Part shown: positions 1 through 5,316 of the stretch, piece after piece
Position numbering within the stretch: position 1 is the stretch's first letter
Layout: each line of letters starts with the position of its first letter
NCBI GenBank assembly: GCA_017549085.1
Contig: JAFYVO010000193.1
Span: forward strand, 1 to 8,315
From: Thermoguttaceae bacterium
Lineage (GTDB): Bacteria > Planctomycetota > Planctomycetia > Pirellulales > Thermoguttaceae
Direction of reading: 5' to 3'
DNA length: 8,315 nucleotides
Notes under the pieces: model-generated
The model's input: the letters and a program-made list of their open reading frames with translations, nothing else
The model's database searches: none
What the model was told of the DNA's origin: nothing
Made by a program: the position numbers and the translations under genes

Positions 1-623
1 GCGCGATACGGCGGTTCGCCCGTCAAGAGCGCGTAAAGCGACGCCCCAAGCGAATAAAGATCGGCGCGCGGCGTCAACGGTCCCGCTTTCGCCTGCTCCG
101 GCGCCATGTACTCGATCGTTCCGACGACTTGATTCGCTCCGGTCAAGCGCGAACTACCGAAATATTGCGCGATCCCGAAATCGGTAATCTTCACGACGCC
201 GTCGTCGAGCAAAAGAATATTCGCCGGCTTCACGTCTCGGTGAACGACGCCGCGATCGTGCGCGTGTTTCAGAGCGCGGCAAACCGAAACGCCGATATAA
301 ACGGCCTCCTCCCAAGTGAAACGTCGCCCGCGCTTCAAAAGCGTCGCCAAGCTCGGCGCGTCGACGTACTCCATCGCGTAATAAAGAACGCCGTCCTCCT
401 GCCCGAAGCCGTAAAGTTTAACGATGTTCTCGTGTCGCAGCAGTTTTAACGTCGAGATTTCCGCCTCGAAGCGTTCGCGCTCCGAGTCGAGCGGCGTCAA
501 CAACGTTTTAACGGCGACGGTCTGCCCGGTCTCCTCGTGTTTCGCGCGATAGACGGCGCCCATTCCGCCGCGTCCTAACAAACGCTCTAAAATAAACGGC
601 CCGAAACGCTCTTGACGACCCAC
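1..623 (-). CDS. Ser/Thr protein kinase (PknB-like), N-terminal part, cut by the window edge
   Basis: The 207 visible residues are a Hanks-type Ser/Thr kinase domain that continues beyond the left edge. Visible landmarks are the glycine loop LGRGGMGAVY (16-25), the ATP-anchoring Lys39 in VAVK, the helix-C Glu55, the catalytic loop HRDVKPAN (128-135), the DFG motif (148-150), APE (174-176) and the helix-F Asp188 in ADLYSLG. All catalytic residues are intact, so this should be an active ATP-dependent kinase. Whether a transmembrane segment or sensor domain follows cannot be seen. The start is a GTG at 623 with GGAGG four bases upstream (628-632). The frame has a stop at 684-686 and no ATG in between, so this start is well supported. 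The exbD gene lies 193 bp upstream on the same strand with no clear terminator between, so read-through is possible. A TATAAC box at 683-688 could be a -10, but its -35 is poor. Confidence 0.95.
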   Translation of the reverse strand, partial: MGRQERFGPFILERLLGRGGMGAVYRAKHEETGQTVAVKTLLTPLDSERERFEAEISTLKLLRHENIVKLYGFGQEDGVLYYAMEYVDAPSLATLLKRGRRFTWEEAVYIGVSVCRALKHAHDRGVVHRDVKPANILLLDDGVVKITDFGIAQYFGSSRLTGANQVVGTIEYMAPEQAKAGPLTPRADLYSLGASLYALLTGEPPYR

Positions 624-816
624 TGTTCCTCCCGTTGACGACGGCGCGCTCGACGCGACGTTCGCTTTCGCGCGGCAAGAATGTTATATTTCGCGCTCAA
701 ACGAGCGAACGAAAAACCGGAAAAGCCCAAGACGATAAAGAAAAGTTGAGAATTCGGCGCGCCGACCGACAAAGTCGCTCCAACCAACGTTTCAACGGCG
801 GCGCCCAAGTCGACCG

Positions 817-1332
817 TTATTCTTTCGGCGGCGCGAATTTCACTTTGTCGACCATTTTAACAATTTGTCCGTCGGAATTCAAGTACCCCGCGACGGCGGT
901 GATCGCTTGAACGGCGTAACGGTAACGCAACCCGGGGTCGCAATCGAGTTCGACCTCCAAATCGTCGCGAAACTCCGGCGTTCCGGCGCCCGAATACGCG
1001 GCCTGAAACGCGACGTCGTTTTGATTAATATATCGATAAACGGCGGAACGCAACGCGGCCATATCGCCGAGCGGCGCGTCGCCGAAACGGATTCCGGAGA
1101 GTTCGCCGCGGGAATCGGCCGTCAAGCGAACGACGACCGGCGTTAGTTCGTCGAGCGTCGGCGCTTGGTTCGACTGCGCCTCGACCGGCATCCGAATCGC
1201 GAAATCCCCCTCGATTTCCGGCGTTTTGTAAGTAACGACAAAAAACGCCAACAACAAGAAAACAACGTCGATCATCGACGTCATTTGCAATTCGACTTTT
1301 TTCAGTTTCGGCCTTCTTCGGCGCGCGCTCAT
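817..1332 (-). CDS. exbD: ExbD/TolR-family biopolymer transport protein
   Basis: The 171-residue product has the ExbD/TolR architecture. It begins with a short basic cytoplasmic tail (ARRRRPKLKK, 3-12). A single transmembrane helix opened by MTSMIDVVFLLLAFF (17-31) follows, with the family's proton-pathway aspartate at Asp22. A periplasmic domain ends in the expected strand-helix-strand pattern (VELDCDPGLRYRYAV, then KMVDKVKF). ExbD/TolR proteins normally work in the inner membrane with a five-subunit ExbB/TolQ motor, using proton flow to energise envelope proteins. No exbB/tolQ gene is visible on either side. The ATG at 1332 was chosen because GGAGG sits six bases upstream (1339-1343). A TTG at 1401 in the same frame would add 23 basic residues but has no comparable ribosome site. 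The gene has its own promoter, and the kinase gene follows downstream. ExbD and TolR cannot be told apart from sequence alone; the symbol means the family. Confidence 0.9.
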   Translation of the reverse strand: MSARRRRPKLKKVELQMTSMIDVVFLLLAFFVVTYKTPEIEGDFAIRMPVEAQSNQAPTLDELTPVVVRLTADSRGELSGIRFGDAPLGDMAALRSAVYRYINQNDVAFQAAYSGAGTPEFRDDLEVELDCDPGLRYRYAVQAITAVAGYLNSDGQIVKMVDKVKFAPPKE

Positions 1333-1445
1333 CGTTCGCCTCCGTCCTTTCGACTTTTTTCGTTCTCCGTTCGCCGTCGTTCGCCGCGTCGGCGCGACCA
1401 ACGTTCGAGCGAGAAAAAACGCTCGTTTCCGGAACGCCCGCGTCT

Positions 1446-1474
1446 ATTTTAGTCGAAACGCGCGCTCGTTTCAA
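1446..1474 (-). promoter_or_regulatory. Sigma-70-type promoter for exbD
   Basis: On the minus strand, TTGAAA (1469-1474) is followed by a 17-bp spacer and TAAAAT (1446-1451), five of six matches to consensus in each box. Transcription would start near 1439, giving an untranslated leader of about 107 nt before the exbD ATG. It lies after the terminator-like repeat at the end of the sigma-factor gene, so exbD is probably transcribed independently. The TTG start at 1401 would also be inside this transcript. Confidence 0.7.
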
Positions 1475-1507
1475 GGCGATTTTAGCGCGGTTCTCGCAAA
1501 AAGGCCG

Positions 1508-1540
1508 AAAAACCGTTCGCCAACCGCTCCGTCAACGGTT
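1508..1540 (-). terminator. Possible intrinsic terminator of the sigma-factor gene
   Basis: AACGGTT (1534-1540) and AACCGTT (1511-1517) form a perfect 7-bp inverted repeat with a 16-nt loop. On the minus strand the repeat ends in a T5 run (1508-1512). The stop codon of the sigma-factor gene (1532-1534) lies within the structure. The stem is only moderately GC-rich and the loop is long, so this would be a weak terminator. Confidence 0.4.
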
Positions 1541-3625
1541 CGGCGCCAACATCGGAGCCGCCGCCGTCGAAGCGCCGAAATCGACCGCGGGAACAAAAGG
1601 AGCCGGCGACAAAGCCGACGCCAACGTTTTCTTTTCGCCCATCTGCGCCGTTTGCGCAAAATTGGCCGTTCGCGCGACTCGCGTCGTTTCCTCGATTTCC
1701 TCCCAATCGTTTTTCGCGTCCCCCCCGTCGACCGCGCCAAAGTTTTGCGCAAGCGCGGCTCGTCCCGCGTCCAAACGTCGCCGCGACGCGGTTTCGCCGT
1801 TTCGCCCGCCGCGGGCCAAGGAATCGCCAAACGCGCCTTCCAAAAAGCCGCTCAACGGTTTCGAACGCGCCGGATGCTGCAACTTCCGCACCGCTTTCGC
1901 TTCGATCTGGCGAACGCGCTCGCGAGTAACGGAGAAAATACGCCCGACCTCCTCCAACGTGTACGCGTATCCGTCGGCAAGCCCAAAACGGAGCCGAATG
2001 ATTTCGCGTTCGCGGAACGAAAGCGCCGACAACGCTTCGTCGAGGCGTTCGCGGAGCGCCGCGCGGTTCATCTCGACAAGCGGATCGTTTCTGCGCGGAT
2101 CTTCGAGGAAATCGCCGAAAAAGCTCTCGTCGCTCCCTTCGACCGGACGGTCGAGCGACAGCGGCGGACGGGAAATTTGGATCGCCGCGCGAATTTCGGA
2201 CGGCGACAACCCGGACAGTTTCGCGATCTCTTGCGGCGTCGGCGCGACGCGGGTGCGTCGGGTCAGTTCGCGCGACGCTTTGCGCACCGCCTTCAACGTT
2301 TCGAGCAAATGGTTCGGAATCCGAATCGCGCGGCACTGCTCGGCGATCGCTTTCGAAATCGCTTGGCGAATCCACCAGGTCGCGTACGTCGAGAATTTAA
2401 AGCCGCGCTTGTGTTCGAACTTGTCGACGGCGCGCATCAGGCCGGTGTTTCCCTCTTGAATCAAGTCGAGGAAGCTCAGCCCGCGGTTGCGGTACCGCTT
2501 CGCGATGCTGACGACAAGGCGCAAGTTTCCCGCCGAAAACGTTCGTTTCGCCGTTTCAAAATCGCGCCGTTTTTGCGCGACGAACGCCAACTTGCGGTCG
2601 AGCGCCGCCAACGTTTCGTTCGCGGCGAGGCGTTGATTCCGCAAGAAACGAACGCAACGGCGATATTCGGAACGCAATTCTTCGTATTCCGCGCCGACTT
2701 CGAAAGCGAAACGACGCGTTCCCCCGGTCGCGCCGCGCCAAGCGGGAGTCGCGACGTCGGCTCCGCGCGGTTCCGAATAGGAAACGGCGTCTTTCGAAAA
2801 CGAAACTTCGAACGGTTCGTCGGCGGCGCTCGCATCTTCCTCCGATTTTCCCCAAGAGGCCGCGCCGTCGAGTTGCGCCAAACGCTCGCGCAACTCTTTC
2901 GCCCGTTCGTAACGCTCGCGAATTTTCTCGTTGCGTCGCGTCAACTTATCGAGAAACGGCGCGAACGACTGCGTTCTAAGATCGAGTTCGTTCAAAAGTC
3001 GGAACGCTCGCCGACGACGCGCCGCCAACGCTCGCCGACGTTCGCCGCGCTCTTTCGGCGTCGCCGTTCCCGATTGAAGCGCCAAGAAATCTTCGCGATT
3101 TTTCGCCAAAATACCGCGCAGGGTCGCGAGCGCCGGGACGAGGAGCGCGTGAAAACGCTTTTTCGCGCTCAAATCGGCGACCGAAACGTCGATCGTGCGG
3201 TCGAGGCGAGCGCGTCCGCGTTGAATTTTCGTTAGCAATTCGACGGCGTCGCGAACGACCCAGTCCATCTTCAAGACGGCGCGTCGGAACGCTCGGCGCG
3301 TCGTTTCAATTTCGCGAGCGGCGCGACGTTCTTCGTCGCGGGTCAGCATCGGGATATCGCCCATTTGCACCAAGTAAATGCGAATCGGGTCGTCGAACGC
3401 GTCGGCGATCGACGCCGCGTCGGTTTCGTCGACGTTTTCCGTTTCAAAAACGTCGTAATCGGCGTCAAAATCGTCGCGATCGTCAAAAAGTTCGTCCGCC
3501 GAAGCGCCGCGTTCGTCCGCGTAAGAAAAGTCGTCCAAAAACAACGCGTCGCTGGAAAAGGCTTCCGAGTCAATGAAAGACGGGTCCAAACCTTCTTTAT
3601 CGAAGTCGTCAAAACCGCGTTTCAT
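1532..3625 (-). CDS. rpoD: RNA polymerase primary-type sigma-70 factor with C-terminal extension
   Basis: This 697-residue protein would direct RNA polymerase to housekeeping promoters. Residues 1-80 are very rich in Asp and Glu, like an acidic region 1.1. Region 1.2 (79-110) starts [21 protein letters not shown] charged non-conserved region spans about 120-350, and its segment [18 protein letters not shown] (141-158) resembles what I recall of planctomycete primary sigma factors. Region 2 (363-443) is nearly canonical, with [20 protein letters not shown] and [13 protein letters not shown]. Region 3 spans about 444-520. Region 4 (521-598) includes [19 protein letters not shown] (567-585). The canonical end is near residue 596, but about 100 further residues follow, rich in Ala, Arg, Thr and Pro, in the genome's normal codon style and with no domain I recognise. 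The ATG at 3625 has AGGAG ten bases upstream (3636-3640). A second-copy or group 2 sigma factor is the main alternative. Confidence 0.95.
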   Translation of the reverse strand: MKRGFDDFDKEGLDPSFIDSEAFSSDALFLDDFSYADERGASADELFDDRDDFDADYDVFETENVDETDAASIADAFDDPIRIYLVQMGDIPMLTRDEERRAAREIETTRRAFRRAVLKMDWVVRDAVELLTKIQRGRARLDRTIDVSVADLSAKKRFHALLVPALATLRGILAKNREDFLALQSGTATPKERGERRRALAARRRRAFRLLNELDLRTQSFAPFLDKLTRRNEKIRERYERAKELRERLAQLDGAASWGKSEEDASAADEPFEVSFSKDAVSYSEPRGADVATPAWRGATGGTRRFAFEVGAEYEELRSEYRRCVRFLRNQRLAANETLAALDRKLAFVAQKRRDFETAKRTFSAGNLRLVVSIAKRYRNRGLSFLDLIQEGNTGLMRAVDKFEHKRGFKFSTYATWWIRQAISKAIAEQCRAIRIPNHLLETLKAVRKASRELTRRTRVAPTPQEIAKLSGLSPSEIRAAIQISRPPLSLDRPVEGSDESFFGDFLEDPRRNDPLVEMNRAALRERLDEALSALSFREREIIRLRFGLADGYAYTLEEVGRIFSVTRERVRQIEAKAVRKLQHPARSKPLSGFLEGAFGDSLARGGRNGETASRRRLDAGRAALAQNFGAVDGGDAKNDWEEIEETTRVARTANFAQTAQMGEKKTLASALSPAPFVPAVDFGASTAAAPMLAPNR

Positions 3626-3685
3626 ATAAAAATTACTCCTGTTCGTCGGGCGCCGCGTCGTTTACTTTCGTCGCCGTCGCGACGA

Positions 3686-3749
3686 GCGTTCGTTTGGCGG
3701 AACGAACGCGGCGAAACGAAAAAGCGGGAGAAAAAAGCTCCCGTCGTTT
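3686..3749 (-). promoter_or_regulatory. Two stem-loops in the presumed sigma-factor 5' leader
   Basis: Reading leftwards, the first element has an outer stem AAACGA/TCGTTT (3744-3749 with 3714-3719) and an inner stem CGGGAG/CTCCCG (3738-3743 with 3725-3730) around a 7-nt loop. A T-rich run (3719-3723) follows the inner stem, so the inner hairpin alone looks like an intrinsic terminator. The second element is a perfect 9-bp stem, GCGTTCGTT with AACGAACGC (3686-3694, 3701-3709), around a 6-nt loop. Both lie 60-125 nt before the sigma-factor start, on its transcribed strand. They could be attenuating or stabilising leader structures. The pairing is seen directly; the regulatory role is inferred. 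Confidence 0.45.
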
Positions 3750-3755
3750 ATTATG
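3750..3755 (-). promoter_or_regulatory. Possible -10 box upstream of the sigma-factor gene
   Basis: CATAAT matches the -10 consensus in five of six positions, about 125 bp before the sigma-factor ATG. The best upstream partner is a weak TTGCGC with a short 15-bp spacer. Transcription from here would start near 3743 and lose part of the outer stem of the adjacent leader structure. It competes with the TTGACA-containing site at 3811-3828 as the promoter. Confidence 0.2.
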
Positions 3756-3791
3756 CAAAAAGGCGTTGGCGCGCAAGACGCTCTAAAATCG

Positions 3792-3828
3792 ACAAAACCG
3801 ACAAATCCCAATATTGTCAAGGCAATAT
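3792..3828 (-). promoter_or_regulatory. Operator-like palindrome with an embedded TTGACA -35 box
   Basis: ATATTG and CAATAT (3811-3816, 3823-3828) form an inverted repeat with a 6-bp centre. On the minus strand its middle carries a perfect TTGACA (3815-3820). The hexamer 17 bp further on (3792-3797, TTTTGT) is a poor -10, so a working promoter would need an activator or another recognition mode. A palindrome over a -35 box is typical of a repressor or activator site. Transcription would run towards the sigma-factor gene with a leader of roughly 160 nt. Confidence 0.35.
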
Positions 3829-3829
3829 G

Positions 3830-4280
3830 TCGCGGGAAACCCCTTTTCTTTCCCCTAATATCGGCGCTTCCGCGCTTCCGCTCGACGACTTTAACCTAAA
3901 CGTCGCCAAGACTTGAAAATCGCGCGCCGCTTTAACGTCTTTATTCGCGACAATCGTTATATCCGAAACGTCGCTTTTCGTTCCTTGTTTATCGTTTCCG
4001 TCGTTAAACAATTCGACGTTCCGTTTATTTTGCGCATTTTAGCCAACTTATCGTTATTCTAAAACCTTTTTTCATTTACGCAACGAAGCAAAAAGAAAAA
4101 CCCGCCTCAAATTTCGCTTAGCGAGTTTGCCTAAAAGTTTTTTTCGTTAAAAACGTTTTTTTCAGACCTCGGCGTTTCGGCGTTTTTTTAAAAAAACGCA
4201 ATTTTATCGCCGTCGGAAAAAATTCCCCTTCCGACTCGTCCAAAAATTGCGCCGCGCCCTAGCGCAAAATCCGGATTTAA
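3830..4280. other. Gene-free, AT-richer part of the divergent intergenic region
   Basis: I find no convincing protein gene, tRNA or known structural RNA here. The stretch is richer in A and T than the coding DNA around it. It contains several inverted repeats: TTGTTTA/TAAACAA (3985-4011), a bulged stem at 4108-4129 with an UUA loop, GTCGGAA/TTCCGAC (4212-4235) and TTGCGC/GCGCAA (4247-4267). It also has long T-runs at 4138-4144 and 4156-4162. A TAAAAT on the minus strand (4036-4041) with TTTAGA 16 bp upstream could be a weak leftward promoter. The interval probably contains regulatory DNA and perhaps a small RNA, but nothing here defines one. Confidence 0.4.
4180..4199. repeat. Perfect 20-bp palindrome with a T7A7 centre
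   Basis: GCG followed by T7, then A7 and CGC, reads the same on both strands. As RNA it can fold into a mostly A-U hairpin. As DNA, the homopolymer tracts make it stiff and exclude nucleoid proteins or attract AT-binding ones. It lacks the GC-rich stem of a normal intrinsic terminator. Function unknown. Confidence 0.6.
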
Positions 4281-4281
4281 G

Positions 4282-4287
4282 TAAAAT
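4282..4287 (+). promoter_or_regulatory. Possible -10 box for the cmk leader
   Basis: TAAAAT is identical to the -10 hexamer of the two best promoters in the window, but the -35 position 17 bp upstream reads CTAGCG and is poor. If used, transcription would start near 4294. The transcript would run through the tandem 11-bp repeat and both stem-loops before reaching cmk, a leader of about 190 nt. Confidence 0.25.
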
Positions 4288-4320
4288 AAACGAATCGACG
4301 CAAAGAATTTTCGAGCGGCG

Positions 4321-4342
4321 CGGATCGAGTTCGGATCGAGTT
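4321..4342 (+). repeat. Tandem 11-bp direct repeat upstream of cmk
   Basis: CGGATCGAGTT occurs twice in perfect head-to-tail order (4321-4331 and 4332-4342). The 11-bp period is about one helical turn, so both copies present the same DNA face. It lies just upstream of the stem-loop at 4348-4393 and could be a protein-binding site or part of a structured leader RNA. Confidence 0.7.
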
Positions 4343-4347
4343 CCTTT

Positions 4348-4393
4348 CGACGCGGCGAACCCGACCGCAAACGTCGGGCGTTTTTCCGCGTCG
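4348..4393 (+). promoter_or_regulatory. Two-tier stem-loop with internal U-run upstream of cmk
   Basis: An outer perfect 8-bp stem, CGACGCGG with CCGCGTCG (4348-4355, 4386-4393), encloses an inner 6-bp stem, CCCGAC with GTCGGG (4360-4365, 4373-4378), and a 7-nt loop. The inner hairpin is followed by CG and T5 (4381-4385), so on its own it resembles an intrinsic terminator on the plus strand. In the full fold the T-run falls in the internal loop. This is the sort of element found in transcriptional attenuators or at the end of small RNAs. Confidence 0.5.
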
Positions 4394-4411
4394 CGTTGAA
4401 TCTAATCCGTC

Positions 4412-4449
4412 GAGCGGCGCCCCTTCCGTCGATTTCCGCTCTTTTTTTT
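4412..4449 (+). terminator. Terminator-like hairpin with T8, 38 nt before cmk
   Basis: GAGCGG (4412-4417) pairs with CCGCTC (4436-4441) around an 18-nt loop and is directly followed by eight T residues (4442-4449). The long loop weakens it, but the GC-rich stem and the uninterrupted T8 fit an intrinsic terminator on the plus strand. No plus-strand protein gene precedes it. It therefore either attenuates the cmk transcript or ends an unannotated RNA. Confidence 0.5.
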
Positions 4450-4487
4450 CAGAACGTCAATCATTTTTAACGACAAAAAAGGCAAAT

Positions 4488-5174
4488 ATGGAACGTTCAA
4501 CGTCTAAAATCGACGTCGTAACGGTCGACGGGCCGGCCGGAGCGGGGAAAAGCGTCGCGACGCGGCGGCTCGCCGAACGCTTGGGCGTCGAATATCTCAA
4601 CACCGGCGCGATGTATCGAGCGATCGCGCTTTACGCTCTGCGGGAAAACGTCGACTTAAACGACGTCGACGCGCTAACCCAAATCGCTCGCGAACGCCGG
4701 TTGGACTCCCGCGACGGGCGCGTCTTCCTCGACGACGAAGACGTTTCGGACGCGGTGCGGACGCCGGAAGTCGCGCAGTCGGTCAAATACCCGGCGGGCG
4801 CGCCGTCGGTGCGGGCGATTTTGGTCGAGAAGCAGCGGGAAATCGGCCTCTCGCGCCCGATCGCGACGGAAGGGCGCGACCAAGGAACGGTCGTTTTTCC
4901 GGACGCGCTTTGCAAATTTTACTTGACCGCCTCCCCGGAAGAACGGGCGCGGCGGCGGTTCGGCGAACACCGACAACGCGGCGAAACGGTCGACTTCGAC
5001 GAACTCCTTCGCCAAATCGTCGAGCGCGACCGGCAAGACTCGGAACGCGAAATCGGCCCGCTCAAACGTCCGGAAGACGCCGTTTTGATCGAAAGCGACG
5101 GCAAAACGATCGACGAAGTCGTCGCCGAAATGGAGCGAATCGTTCGCGAAAAGCGGCGCGACGCCGGCCTTTGA
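4488..5174 (+). CDS. cmk: Cytidylate kinase (CMP/dCMP kinase)
   Basis: This cytoplasmic enzyme transfers phosphate from ATP to CMP or dCMP, making CDP and dCDP for RNA, DNA and phospholipid synthesis. The 228-residue length is normal for bacterial Cmk. The P-loop GPAGAGKS lies at 15-22, the nucleotide-binding LNTGAMYRAIAL at 37-48, the family signature EGRDQGTVVFPDA at 128-140 with the CMP-contacting Arg130-Asp131 pair, and the lid with RARRRF (153-158) and RDRQDSER (180-187). All key residues are present. The ATG at 4488 has a weak AAGG five bases upstream and gives the usual N-terminal length before the P-loop. The gene stands alone: rpsA or plsC, frequent neighbours of cmk in other bacteria, are absent. 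It is divergent from the sigma-factor gene and convergent with the GH16 gene. Terminator-like structures just upstream suggest leader control. Confidence 0.97.
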   Translation: MERSTSKIDVVTVDGPAGAGKSVATRRLAERLGVEYLNTGAMYRAIALYALRENVDLNDVDALTQIARERRLDSRDGRVFLDDEDVSDAVRTPEVAQSVKYPAGAPSVRAILVEKQREIGLSRPIATEGRDQGTVVFPDALCKFYLTASPEERARRRFGEHRQRGETVDFDELLRQIVERDRQDSEREIGPLKRPEDAVLIESDGKTIDEVVAEMERIVREKRRDAGL

Positions 5175-5232
5175 ACCGCTAAAAGCCGCCGCAAAGCCTC
5201 GCCGCTTTTCCTATTTTAACGCGCGGCCGACA

Positions 5233-5270
5233 AAAAAACGCGCTTCCCGCAACCGAGAAGCGCGTTTTTT
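5233..5270. terminator. Bidirectional intrinsic terminator between cmk and the GH16 gene
   Basis: A perfect 14-bp inverted repeat (5233-5246 with 5257-5270) has the GC-rich core CGCGCTTC/GAAGCGCG, flanked by A6 on one side and T6 on the other, around a 10-nt loop. Because both ends are A/T tracts, it works as a hairpin plus U-run on either strand. It lies 58 bp after cmk stops and 47 bp after the GH16 gene stops, as expected between convergent genes. Confidence 0.9.
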
Positions 5271-5284
5271 AACGTCTATTTAGA

Positions 5285-5300
5285 AAAGCGGCGCCGCTTT
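5285..5300 (-). terminator. Second palindromic hairpin after the GH16 gene
   Basis: AAAGCGGCGCCGCTTT is a perfect 16-bp palindrome. On the minus strand it ends in a short T4 run, 17 bp after the GH16 stop codon and before the main terminator. It may act as a first, weaker terminator or protect the 3' end of the mRNA. Confidence 0.4.
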
Positions 5301-5316
5301 CCCTTTTCCGCGTCGT

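Noticed and set aside
587..808. A 73-codon minus-strand frame with a hydrophobic segment between exbD and the kinase gene
   Set aside because: It needs a TTG start, has no convincing ribosome site, turns arginine-rich after the hydrophobic part and overlaps the well-supported kinase start.
1333..1401. A longer exbD version starting at TTG 1401
   Set aside because: The internal ATG at 1332 has an ideal GGAGG at six-base spacing and gives the normal ExbD N-terminus.
1482..2375. A 297-codon minus-strand frame overlapping the sigma-factor 3' half
   Set aside because: It is a shifted reading of the sigma-factor gene with arginine-rich, domain-free composition.
1652..3235. A 527-codon plus-strand open frame opposite the sigma-factor gene
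   Set aside because: It is highly arginine-rich, has no recognisable domain and lies antisense to an unmistakable sigma factor; it is a by-product of codon bias.
3827..3916. A 29-codon plus-strand frame starting at ATG with AAGG four bases upstream
   Set aside because: It is short, its codon use (CCT, TCC, CTT) differs from neighbouring genes, and it lies over a palindrome; chance is the simpler explanation.
3817..4011. A 64-codon minus-strand frame with a TTG start in the intergenic region
   Set aside because: Its composition is less biased than the shadows and a TAAAAT lies just upstream, but it has no proper ribosome site, no ATG and no recognisable motif. It could be a decayed fragment, but the evidence is too thin to call a gene.
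4294..4393. A tRNA-like reading of the repeated GAGTTCGGATCGAG segment
   Set aside because: It vaguely resembles a T arm, but no acceptor, D and anticodon arms can be assembled around it.
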